Shown: piece by piece, positions 24,701 through 34,046 of the stretch | Layout: each line of letters begins with the position of its first letter | Position numbering within the stretch: position 1 is the stretch's first letter | NCBI RefSeq assembly: GCF_943734655.1 | Contig: NC_071355.1 | Coordinates: forward strand, 221,698,527-221,762,526 | Origin: Sabethes cyaneus | Lineage: Eukaryota; Arthropoda; Insecta; Diptera; Culicidae | Reading direction: 5' to 3' | DNA length: 64,000 nt | Program-made: the position numbers and the translations under genes | The notes under the pieces: model-generated | What the model was told of the DNA's origin: nothing | Databases searched by the model: none | The model's input: only the letters and a program-made list of their open reading frames with translations

Positions 24701-26581
24701 TTTTTGGGGCCAGGGAAGGTTTTTATGATGGTTAGAGATCCCTCCCCCCACTAAGGGGGAGGGCTCCCATACAAATGAAACACAAATTTCTGCATAATTC
24801 GAGAACTAATCACACAAATGAAACAAAATTTGATATGTGGATATTTTTGGTGACAAGAATTTTTTCTATAGTAAATTGAGACCCCTCCCCTCTTTAGAAG
24901 ACAATTATGACTCGTCTCCCCTTTAAAAGGGGGGGCTTCCATACAAATGAAATACAAATTTCCTTATAACTCGAGAGCTAATTCTGGCGGTTGGTTTTTC
25001 AATGTTCTCTATTGGTGAAAGGGGATCCTGCGTCCTAGCATAAAAGAGCATACTGTTTTTCGACATTTACTTAAAATGTAAGTAACTGCTTCTGCTCAAA
25101 TTCTTCATCGAGTGAACTGTCACAAGAGAATTCAATGAATTTTGTTCGCTCCTCTCCTCAAGATATATCCGATCTAATTCCTTCTATGCTCCCGAATCCC
25201 TATTTCTATTTAACATCGGCGATGGAGTTCCAAACTGGAGATTACCGAGTGTCGTAATTTGGGTCACGCATGATCGGCCACTACGAAGACTAGCGTCAAT
25301 TTTCTCCTAGATCCGATTATGACCTTGAGAGTGATACAGAGCAACATGATTTTACATAGTCAGATAGAGTCCATATCATAAGGACTTTTATATGTCCTGC
25401 ATCACCGTGACGTGGAAATATCGCGGTTTTCCGAATATTGCTAAAGAGCTGATGCACATTTGCGTCATTGCGTGGTCGTTTCATTTCTGCTTCAATTTTA
25501 GCTAACGGCGCGCCAGTGTTGACGCGGTTAATGAGAGAATGAGACGTATTATAGGCGTGACGTGCTACTTGTTTTGGTTACTCCGACCTCCGCTAGGAAG
25601 TTAACCCAGATGCTCTGCCGGTGAATGCAACAGTAACTCCAAACTAATCCATATCTTACTTGCACTGATGTGTAAAAATATCTCTATTTTCTCTGCTAAC
25701 ACCTATTGATGTTCAACGCATAGAAAGTATCAAAGAAAGTAATAGACCTCCTAATACTTTTGACAAACCTCTAGAGGTTCGCCAAACCCCATTAGGGAAC
25801 CGCTGATTTACGGTTAAGAAATGTGGACAATGCTGAAGAAGGACTAACCAGTGCTCGGAGCGAAGCAGAGACGTTTTGGGTTGAAGATAAATACGTCTAA
25901 AACGAAGTATGTGTATGCTAGCGGACAGAACCGAGCGCGACAGGGTCCGTATAGGCAGTATCATGATAATCGACGGTGATGAGTTTGAGGTAATTGATGA
26001 GTTCGTGTATCTTGGTTAACTGGCAACAGAGGACAACGTATAAAGTCTACCTTGTACAAAACGCTAATTAGAATGGTTTTCTGCTACGGGCATGAAACGT
26101 GGACAATGTTAGAAAAGGGGGGGCGAACAATCGGAGTTCAAATGGTGAACTTCTTAGGCAGCGCATATTGCTAGAATGCTGGCAAGGTGACAAGACCAGG
26201 TGGAGTGCAAGTCTGGGCTGGGTACCGACCTAGACCGAGCTAGATTGAGGAATTACTTTATGGAGGCCTGTCATAAGATCTATAAGGTTAACTAACAACA
26301 GCGGTAGCTTAATGCTTCAGAAAGATCTCATTTTAGATTTTTACAAAAATCAGAAATGCTGGAATTTTTCAATTTTTTTTAATATGTTGTATATTAATTT
26401 GAAAAATTCATGATAAATATGGCCATTTTTTCTTGCAAATAGAAGGTTGTACTTACTTTTCCGGACATGTATACTTTGGCCCTGGTGGAATGTACTCCGC
26501 TGTGGCGATTTGCAGTAGACACAGGAGAGCGAATATAATTACATATCTCAGCATGCTACCTCCCAGTATATGTTGTTTCAT
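9741..26581 (-). CDS. atk: Artichoke-type leucine-rich-repeat extracellular protein
   Basis: Seven coding exons, minus strand: 26581-26457, 21832-21672, 13359-13037, 12972-12523, 12465-10854, 10459-10237, 10173-9741. Every junction has GT/AG and phases agree, giving 1108 residues. The N-terminus is a signal peptide (hydrophobic RYVIIFALLCLLQIATA), then EYIPPGPKYTCP and a cysteine-bearing cap (CVCTRG, YVDCENSNLASLSVAF). More than 20 leucine-rich repeats (LxxLxLSxNxI) follow, mainly in the 1612-nt exon, then a C-terminal LRR cap (NPLLCDCY ... IRCSEP) and a hydrophobic tail (SIILLISVFVGRML) suggesting a GPI or membrane anchor. Order and N-terminal motif match Drosophila Artichoke, a matrix LRR protein needed for ciliated sensory-organ structure. 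The exon 6 donor (TA|GTAAGC) was chosen because it restores phase. A second in-frame Met ten codons in could be the start. Confidence 0.9.
13360..14160. other. atk intron 2, 3' part: no recognised feature
   Basis: AT-rich intron sequence. The open frames on both strands at 13532-13781 overlap and show no conserved motif, so I treat them as chance. Confidence 0.4.
14168..14370. mobile_element. Short MITE with imperfect 25-bp inverted ends
   Basis: The left arm (14168, starting CATGGCTCTATTCTCACAGT, then CACCT) is mirrored by the right arm ending near 14365 (AGGTGATTGTGAGAATAGGG, then ATCCATG). The interior holds short palindromes (CACCTAAAAAATTTAGGTG; GCCTAAGTGACTC). The arm core TATTCT...GTCAC resembles the MITE at 52685-52898, so the two may be distant relatives. 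Confidence 0.55.
14640..14930 (-). mobile_element. Possible RTE 3'-end fragment
   Basis: The minus-strand frame contains GTQKRGTQRARWLNWV, which resembles the basic (G)QRRRGxPxxxW motif near the C-terminus of RTE-like polyproteins elsewhere in this window. No other RTE block is visible, so this is weak. Confidence 0.3.
14921..15110. mobile_element. Possible pogo-like MITE built on a repeated TTTTACGTC motif
   Basis: It begins TACAGTCAAGTCTCGTTTTA after a TA and ends ...GAGATTCTAGTGTA, whose reverse complement begins TACACTAGAATCTC. In between, several copies of TTTTACGTC or its reverse complement (GACGTAAAA) occur within 150 bases. TA-flanked CAGT ends are usual for pogo-type MITEs; the assignment is inference. 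Confidence 0.4.
15121..17240 (-). mobile_element. RTE-like fragment split by a hAT insertion
   Basis: Minus-strand pieces lie on both sides of the hAT element. 16963-17240 has blocks matching the region just after the RT (SLEKTIRRA, ETQFSVTVENFLATL). 15470-15143 has DEFVYLGSLVAANHTNKE and a later block (STLPFAKRYHPLANDSH, YTALIRPVV). Removing the hAT insertion and one copy of its target duplication brings the pieces together in the same orientation. It is degenerate, with frameshifts. Confidence 0.7.
15471..16954. mobile_element. Non-autonomous hAT element with perfect 8-bp target site duplication
   Basis: The ends are CAGGGCCGGCGCT (15471) and AGCGCCGGCCCTG (16954), perfect inverted repeats of the CAGGGxCGGC class typical of hAT elements. 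Both flanks carry the 8-bp duplication ATTAGGTC (15463-15470 and 16955-16962), the hAT target-duplication length. The 1484-bp interior has no long open frame and no recognisable hAT transposase, so it must have been moved in trans. The perfect termini and duplication suggest a relatively recent insertion. Confidence 0.88.
17908..19195. mobile_element. TA-flanked MITE with repeated GGCACAATCTCACCCC motifs
   Basis: The left end CCGTCATCCGGGGCGAGATT (then GTGCCA) is mirrored at the right end (TGGCACAATCTCACCCCGGA, then TGGCGG), with TA at both borders. The inner motif GGCACAATCTCACCCC occurs again at about 18093, 18779, 19151 and 19171, and in reverse at 18118-18134 (GGTGACATTGTGCC), so the end sequence is reiterated inside the element. 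No coding capacity seen. Confidence 0.65.
19200..21610. other. atk intron 2, 5' part: no recognised feature
   Basis: AT-rich intron sequence with short unconserved frames only. I could not identify transposon ends or RNA genes between the MITE and exon 2. Confidence 0.4.
22282..24599. mobile_element. Helitron-like non-autonomous element (TC...CTAG) with internal repeats
   Basis: It begins TCTTATATATAAAAATGGAT followed by TCTGTCTGTCTGTC and ends GTCGGGTCAGCTAG. The host bases are A before and T after, with no target duplication. TC start, CTRR end and insertion between A and T are the Helitron hallmarks. The interior is a chain of roughly 130-170-bp units containing a C/G-rich run, CATACAAATGAAA, CTCATAACTCGAGAACTAAT and TTTGGCATGTGG; anchors recur near 22481, 22651, 22788, 23731, 23891 and 24039. 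About 22860-23636 is unlike the units and looks like a nested insertion. No Rep/helicase frame is present. It lies in atk intron 1. Confidence 0.65.
24600..24983. mobile_element. Second, truncated copy of the Helitron-like element in direct tandem
   Basis: It starts TCTTATATATAAAATGGATT immediately after the CTAG of the preceding copy and follows the same head sequence (TCTGTCTGTCTGTCGGGATG; TTCCTTATAGAATC) and two internal units. The similarity stops abruptly at about 24983. Confidence 0.65.
25120..25620 (-). mobile_element. RTE type B fragment
   Basis: The plus-strand text (CGCTCCTCTCCTCAAGATAT, then ATGGAGTT, TTTTCTCCTAGATCCG and GAGTGATACAGAGCAACATG) parallels the plus-strand text of the type B element at 1785-2750 in the same order, with large gaps. 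It is a heavily deleted relic inside atk intron 1. Confidence 0.6.
25840..26330 (+). mobile_element. RTE-like fragment, post-RT region
   Basis: Plus-strand pieces resemble the region behind the RT: KTKYVYASGQNR, then IDGDEFEVIDEFVYLG (about 25970-26015), then a distorted C-terminal part. Stops and frameshifts throughout. It lies between the type B relic and atk exon 1. Confidence 0.5.
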
Positions 26582-29500
26582 TGTTGGACGATGAAATTGC
26601 TGAATTTCCTTTCGCTTTTGATACAACTGCTAGTAGTTTCCACGCGGTTACTGCAGCGCACATTCACTGCCTAGAGTGACGTTCTCAGCGCTACCAGCAC
26701 AATTCAATACGTTGTTCGTTCGGTGCCCGAAACAGGAATTACAGTCGTTGTCGTCGTTCATGCGATTAATCAGTATGACCTTCAAGATCATACTGACCGG
26801 GGAGTGGTTTGATTCTCAGCGTAAGCGCCACCACGGCGGTTGGATAACTTATTACCATTTGCTATGTTTACATTCTATTTATTTTTCCAACAGAGACACA
26901 AGACAGTTAACTAATAGAGTTCAAATGATAGCCTGTTGCTATCTCACGTTTCGCAGCTATAAAAAACAAGTTCACACTACTCAACCTGGGTAAAAAAAAC
27001 CTGTCAACCGAAACTTAAACTAACGTCAGCGTCAATTAACGTTAAGGCCTTGACCCGACTTTTCACAAATATGTACACTTTTATCATATCATAGCATCAC
27101 ATTTGCTCAATGAGTCGCTTGAATTATGGTAACGATTTCAAACACAACCCCCACATGGATTACTCCAATTTAATGACGCATGCCTTTTTATCTCAAGCAA
27201 AGCCTGCCTGCCAAAGGTTCGTCGCCACTAACATTTAAGTCTCTCGTTTAACGCACGGCTGGCCTCGATCAAGTAAGTATCCATGGCTACTAGGCTCTTT
27301 GCCTAGTAGTCAAAGAAACTGTAGATAGAGCAAACGGGTGAAAAATACGTATTATTAAGACCATTTTTTCCTTTTCCAATTTGACTGATCCTTCTTTTCA
27401 CACTAATTATTCAATAATGATTGTACTTTTCCACCAGTACACTTGGCAGATCAGCACAGGCGTTTCAACATAATTTTGCAATTCACTTGTTCACTCTATT
27501 GCGGATAATTAATTCAGCAAAACACGTTTCAACTCCTTTGTAAGCTCTTTAAGTGATGGCAAATTACTAACGGGCAATGATACCATTTCGCTCATTTAGG
27601 CTGGTAAACTGGAAAACAATGTTTAATGGCCCCCGTTTTCTGAGGAATGACATTCGAAATAATATATTTTTATCGATTCAGGCAGAACATAACATCATAT
27701 ACAGTAGGTATTGTACAACTCTAATAACATATTTGCTTTAATAAATCCAAACAAAATTTTGCTGAGCTCGGCTGTGTCTGTCGTAATGCCCACCCACTAA
27801 CATTCACTCCCGTTGGGTCCACTGTTACTGCACGGTCTGCACAACTCCAGCAAGATCGACTAATCGCGACGAATGTGAAAGTGTAACTGAGACGAAGTAG
27901 TCCAAAGCTGGTTTCAGTTTGGGGTTTGGTTTCTTGCTTGTTTCTTGGTCTGCTGTTCACAGAGTTGCAGTGCATCAGCAATGAGGGAGGCAACAGTAGA
28001 GGCAACAGTAGTGATCGTTCACGTAAGTGGGTGTGCTGTGCCTTTGCGGTTCGAATATCACCCATACACCCAATCAACTCGCGATCATTCATTTCTTCTG
28101 TGTACCTACATGTTCAACATTGTTTTGACTTCTGACTGGTGCAGATGCGGTTTATAAAGAGCGTTGAATATTATTTCATACCATAGTTTATTTGGTAGAA
28201 GGTTGTCTTTAGTATTTGCTGAATTTAATACCAAATTAGCACGAGAAATTGACTGAGATTTGGCAAATAGTAAACTAAATAACTCAGAATTCATCGTCGT
28301 TTACCCAAAAACCGGCATTTCAAAATCTATTTGTGTGCTTCTAACAATATTTTTAATATTTTTGTTAGCTTACTATATTAAGACTCGATTAGTTTTTGCT
28401 TACGAGAAAACATTACTTTCGATTATACAGATTTAGAGCTTAATCGTATACATCATAGTGTAGTCCTGTCAAACGAGGAATTTTTTGAGATATCTTGAAA
28501 TTTGTAGCAAAATGTGGGTCTATGAAGACGCATGGTACATGGTAATAGTGGCAAAGTACCTGAATAGTACAGCAAAATGATAGGATACTGATTTGACTGT
28601 GCAACAAACATTTCATAATCCGCAATTTTATTTAACGAAAAGGGCTATTAAATTTTTCTCGTATTGTTAATTAGATAATTGCGGTACAAGTTTTTCTATA
28701 ATCTTCATCTTATCGGTTTACGTTTTGTCGGTTTTGTGGATTGATGATGATATATTTCGATGTGTCATGTGTTTTTGATGTTACTTCCACAGCGTTTTTA
28801 CTGTTTTTTGATTATCGTACAAATCGGGCCATAAGATCTCAGGAGTTTATGAAAATATGTCCATGGCCAGAGCTCATGGATACTAAGTCTCCTGTGCGAT
28901 TAATTTTTTCCAGTAATCGCGAAAAAATATAATCTGGAAAAAGTTTTTCAAACAGTTTCTACGGTTGTGGAAACCTGCAGCTGCAACTACACTATGAAAC
29001 GGGCTTCATAGAAAAGAAACAGAAAGGGACAAAAAATGTGCTTGAACATTATCGAAAGATAGACTACAAGAGAATAAAAGCAAACTAGTAAGCATAACAG
29101 ACTATTTTATACTTACTAAAAGAAACTGATAATAATATAGCGTGCAGGGATGGCACCTCCTCAGAAGAAAAAAAGAGAAGAGAAAAATTCAAACTGTGCT
29201 CAGTCTTCAACGCGATTTATTCTGCTCCGTTTCATTTTAACTGTGCTCTTTCTTGCTGAACGCACTTGTATGAGCAACCGCACACTGTGCTACTCATTGA
29301 GGAGAATGTTAATACACTTTGAATACGTTGATGCGATGCACTGACGTATGATTTAACATTTAAATTTTAACATGGGTAGTGCGTTGAGAAAAAACGACGA
29401 TTGTCAGTAGCGGTCATTGCCATCAGAAAAATATTAATCCATTAAAGCAGTTGAATCATGATTCTTACATTTAGTATATTCAGTTGAGTTTGGCTGCCCG

Positions 29501-29984
29501 TGAACGCAACTGCATCATATGGTTAGGCATGTCACAACGGTAACAGTGCGAAAAATGTTATTTAGATATGGCAACATTTGAATTCCCATACATTTGCTTC
29601 TTGACGCACACCAACAGGGAAGTCCCATTATAAACAAAGGCAATTCTCCGCTAAGATTCAAAATTTAACGACTTTTGATTGTCTTGACGCCTCTGAGTCT
29701 ATAGTTGCTGTACGCGCACCGGTTGTTTTGTTTCCACGTTTACTGCTGTAGCTACCGAGAGGACCGGGAGCAAAACCGAAAGTTGCTCATTTAAAGAGCG
29801 CATTAAGAAGTTTTTCTGCGGGTCAGTTTTTCTCATTGTGTTTAGTCTGTTTCTCATTGTGTGGATTTATTTCTCATTTCTGAAAGCAGTTCTGCTCATT
29901 GTGTTGAACAAAAAAAGTTGCACTTTTTGCACAATGAGTGAGGAAATAACAAGCCTGATAGCGTGTTAGTCGTTTTCATGCATT
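26582..29984. other. Upstream of atk: no gene recognised
   Basis: This should hold the atk promoter and any 5' untranslated exon, but I could not identify either. The longest frames (27721-28092 minus, 123 codons; 26676-26993 plus, 105 codons) lack conserved motifs and are not supported. The short phrase CTCATTGTG recurs several times at 29835-29905. Confidence 0.4.
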
Positions 29985-31345
29985 TTAACATCTGGCTTTC
30001 TAGCATCTTTACATAATCTTTTGCACTCTTTTTAGCGATTTCTTGTAATTTTAATCGACTACTGCGGCGGTTTTAATTTGATGGTATCTTTTTGTCGTCA
30101 TTATAGTCACTATAGTTTGCTCGGCAATTCTTGACGCTGTTTTGCCATTTTTTGTCGTATCTTCGTCTATTTATAGTCTTTTCGTCGCTTTGTCTGTCTT
30201 TTTTGGCAGTCTCGTTGCTTCTTTGGCGTTGTTTCGACGTAATTTCATTATATTTTTGTCATCTTTCATCTATTTTTATCGTCTACTTGTTATCACTTTT
30301 TCGTCATCTTTCCGTTAACTTTTCGCTGTGATTTAGCACCTTAGTAATCTTTTTTCATATATATTGGTGTCTTTTGTATAATGTTGTCTTTTTTTATATC
30401 ATCTTACTGTGTTATTTTTTCATCGTCTTTTTGTGATAATTTTGTTGCCTTTTTTTGTAGTCGTCATCTTTTTGTCATATTTTTGTTATCTTTTCAACGT
30501 TTTTTGTCATTTTTTTTCATCGCAGTTTCCTTGTTTTCTGACGTCTGTTTTTGGAATTTTTGTAGCTTTTTCACGGTTGTTGCCATTTTTGGGAATGTTT
30601 CGTTGTCATTTTGTTCTCTTTTCTTCATATTCAAATCAATTGTTCTTTTCAAAAAGATAACGAAATCTTTTTATCGTCTTCTTTTGTTATCGTTTTGCAG
30701 TTGGTTTTTACTGTATTTTTATCACTTTAATGTCATTTTTTCGTGGTCCTGTTTGTTGTCGAGACAACAAAAATGTTGTCTTTTTCTTGTATTTTCTGAC
30801 GCTTTTTATGCATCTTTTCTCGTGTTTTTAGTTAGTTTTTTTTGGACTGAAAATTGGACCTGATGCAGCTTGCAAGTCATAAGCGAAATACGTATCTGTC
30901 GGATATAAAATTAATAGTGGAATTTAATCGTGGAAAAATTTCTTCTTCTTAATTTCAGTATTCCATTTGCGTTATGTCATCATTTGTTTTTTCATCACTT
31001 TTTCGTATTTTTTCATCACTTTTCGCCATCTGTTCGTAATTTTTGACGTCTGTTTTTGGCATTTCTGTTGTTTTTTCAGTTGCTTTTTGCCGTGTTTGTC
31101 GTCTTTTTCGTTGTCATGATGTCGTTTTATCTACTTTTTTGCATCTTTTAATCGTCTTTCGTCGTCGTTTCTCCGTTTTTCTGTTGTATTTTTTATTTGT
31201 TGTATTTTCGTCTTTTTTGTCGTCTTTCGTCGTTTTTTCGTAAAATTTTCTTCTAATTTTTGTCATGTTTCATTACTTTTTCGTCTTCATTTCAACGCAT
31301 TTCGTCTTCTTTACGCTGTCTTTTCTTCGCACTTCAGTCATCACC
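29985..31345. repeat. Strand-asymmetric T-rich degenerate repeat
   Basis: Nearly 1.4 kb is composed of variants of TTTTTCGTC, TTTTTGTCATC and TTTTCATCGTCTTT, with almost no A-rich stretches on the same strand. It looks like a decayed short-period satellite with a period near 9-14 bases. The open frames across it (for example 30381-30863) are all F/S/L/V-rich because of composition and are not genes. Confidence 0.7.
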
Positions 31346-32437
31346 CTTTTGTTGTATTCTATGAAGGCTTAAATTCTCAACAGTTTTTAATTATCGCATA
31401 AAGAGTATTGAAGAGTATAAAGAGTATTAAGTGAAGAGTAAAAAGTAGTTCATTAAAACAGCTTATTCGCTTGTCAGTGGGCACTAATCTTCCACAATTG
31501 TGAGGAACGTGCTGCTGCTGCTCGAGTCAAAGATGCTACTGATATCTGTTGATACTTATTCCAAGTCCGCATAAGTTTTACCTTTATCTATTGGAAAAAT
31601 TTTAAAAATTCAGGAACTACTGAACCAATTTTTTTTATAATTTCTTGGTAAAAATTAGAAAATGATTTTTATAGTTTTTCAGACTCTTGAACAAATCACA
31701 ATTTTAACCGCCAATCATTAGCCTAACAAGCCAGTCGTCGTATATTCGAGTTTCGGTTGGGCGGCGCTGCTATCCACCTTTTCTCGTGCGTAATGGTGGC
31801 TGGTGGGTACAACTTTCGGAAAATATTAGCTTGCCGTTGGCAACTTTATTCACGTCAAGTTAACATTTTCACCCTTGATTGTTGTTGTAGAATTATCAAG
31901 CGTACGTGAGCGGAGTTGCTAAAAGCAAATAAACATTTTCGTAGAGTGTATCCACTAGCCGCCATTAAGCCTGCGAAAAGGTCGATATAGCTATCCGCGA
32001 GCGATCAAGGCGACTGGTGGGTACAACTTACTGGTGAGGTACAGGGCGATAGGACGGTTTTTTTTGTAAAAATTAATAATGTTATTCATAATTGTTTTCA
32101 CGAATCACAAAAGAAACCAATATTAAAAATTTTCAAGCTAAAATAAAATAAATTTGAACACCAGCAGCTAAAAGTCCATAAATATCGCTGTATCGATCAA
32201 AATAAATGTAAACAATACAACCACGTGATATAACAGTCATGGCACCATTTTGAATTCATCAAATTTTTTAGGCGTATTATTGTAGATTGATGCATTTACA
32301 CCGCAAGAAAAGCACCCAACGCAATCTTGAAAATGACGGTAAAATTGGCATAATTCAATGTTTATACATCGTCTAAATAGGTCTAAATTGTACCATCAAA
32401 TGATGAAAACGTATGGCCAGCCTGAATAAACCGACAG
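31346..32437. other. Intergenic stretch, no gene recognised
   Basis: No conserved frame. The phrase GGTGGGTACAACTT occurs twice (about 31803 and 32014) in similar surroundings, suggesting a dispersed repeat, but I cannot define its ends. Confidence 0.35.
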
Positions 32438-32664
32438 CGGTAAAACTTGGTAAAACTATTTGCGACTACGAAGCTACACGGTCTCTTTTACCCTCATGAA
32501 AGTACTCATATGTAAGTGTGCGTGAAGAATGGTTCGAAATCTCTCTGTTTTTTGTACTCTAACAAATTCCTACCTTTGATTCACGCATATACTAAACTTA
32601 TCCAGGTGGCAGCACCTTAACTTCGTAGTCGCGAATAGAGTAGGTAATCTGCTTTTACCTAACT
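32438..32664. mobile_element. Short foldback MITE
   Basis: TTGCGACTACGAAG at 32460 is mirrored by CTTCGTAGTCGCGAA at 32621. Outside these, GGTAAAA-type sequence (32439) faces TTTTACC (32653-32659), so the arms extend to about 40 bases with mismatches around a 150-base loop. Confidence 0.5.
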
Positions 32665-32843
32665 TTTCATCTACACTGAAATGCTAATTTGAATAAAAAA
32701 ATATTTTACGAAAATTTAGGATTTGACGACCGACATTACAATAGGGCGGAAATCCAACATGTGAACAAACCGAGAGCGGGCTCTTTTACCGCCGACCGTT
32801 TTTTTCAGCTGCATACCCCTCCTAAGGTATAAAAGGCAATTGA

Positions 32844-33392
32844 AGATAGAATTAACAAAAGAGCGAATGTCACATGCGTAAACCAACCGAGTGAGGGTTG
32901 ATTTTCCTATGCTGGTCTAGCAAAAAACAACTCTCACCCGTTTTGTTTACATTTGTGACATTCGCCCTTTTGTTAATTCTATCTAGAATTGTGCGCATAA
33001 CATATGAAGATAGAATTAACAAAAGGGCGAATGTCGCAAGCGTAAACAAACCGAGTGAGGGTCTTTTGTCTGCCACAAAAGACGATCATTAAGACTGTCG
33101 CAGTGGCCTTTTAACCCAATGCCCTTCTGGCATACAAAAAAAAAAAAAAAAGAGGGTTGATTTTCCTATGCTGGCCCAGCAAAAAATAACTCTCACCCGT
33201 TTTGTTTACATTTGCAACATTCGCCCTTTTGTTAATTCTATCTAGATATGTCGACCAACATTTATTGAAAAGGGCGGCTAAGCCTACAGACCGAGCGAGA
33301 ATTATTTTTTGCTGGAGCAGCATAGGAAAATGAATTCCCACTCGTTCTGTTTAACATTTGGTTTATCCGCCCTTTTCAAATGTTGATCGACA
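32844..33392. repeat. Cluster of three consecutive long hairpin (foldback) units
   Basis: Units 1 (32844-32984) and 2 (33008-33243) both start AGATAGAATTAACAAAAG and end with its reverse complement. Each arm continues with GGGCGAATGT and GTAAACAAA, so the unit folds on itself. Unit 2 carries about 90 extra bases including an A-run (33137-33151). Unit 3 (33249-33392) has different outer arms (TGTCGACCAACATTT / AAATGTTGATCGACA) but shares the inner motifs AAAGGGCG and CAGCATAGGAAAA. They look like related foldback MITEs side by side. Open frames across them are repeat artefacts. Confidence 0.7.
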
Positions 33393-34046
33393 TTGCAATT
33401 GGTGACGTTGCTGACCTATGTACACTATTACTTAGGTACGGCAAACGCGGCATGTTTGTGTTCGTAATATGCTGAAAAGTATAGGTGTGTTAGTGTCATC
33501 GTTGTACGGCACAATGTTTACGCTTTTTTATGCCCGTAGAAGAATAGGGCGAGATTGACGTCACCCTTGCTGTTTACATTATTTGCGCTGCTAACACAAT
33601 CAAACGGTACGTTGTTCCACACCTCTACTACTTCACATAGGTTGCAGACAGCTACCGTACACGCACTATGCCGCGTATACGTACACACGATTTGTTGCTG
33701 CTGCTGTTGGTTTTTCCATTACGTTTTTCAAACCCGTGGAAAACAAACCACCAACACAACCGCAAATTAGTAAGCTCTATATACCCAAGCATTACCTATA
33801 TGGTTTTTACCTTGGTTTTCACGAAGACAGTTCACACGGTTTAAAAAATTCTGGCATCTCTGCCAGACTGTCAATAAGGTGGTAAACAAAGTTCATGACC
33901 GCATTCGCTCCCTGCGCTCGTCCTAGTAGATTTTTGCATGGTCTGCTCGTTGGTTGATTGGTGATATTTTTGAACTCGCACGTGAATATTAAATTTATGA
34001 TTTATAAAAATTCTATCAAATAGTTTGTTTTAAGAATTGGTTCAAA
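33393..34046. other. Upstream region of the RPC2 gene
   Basis: It contains the presumed promoter and 5' untranslated region of the RNA polymerase III subunit gene. I see no clear TATA box or initiator that I would defend. The frame at 33555-33770 is not conserved. Confidence 0.35.

Noticed and set aside
30381..30863. 160-codon frame resembling a multi-pass membrane protein
   Set aside because: Hydrophobicity comes from the T-rich repeat (TTT, TCT, GTC codons); all three frames look alike and none is conserved.
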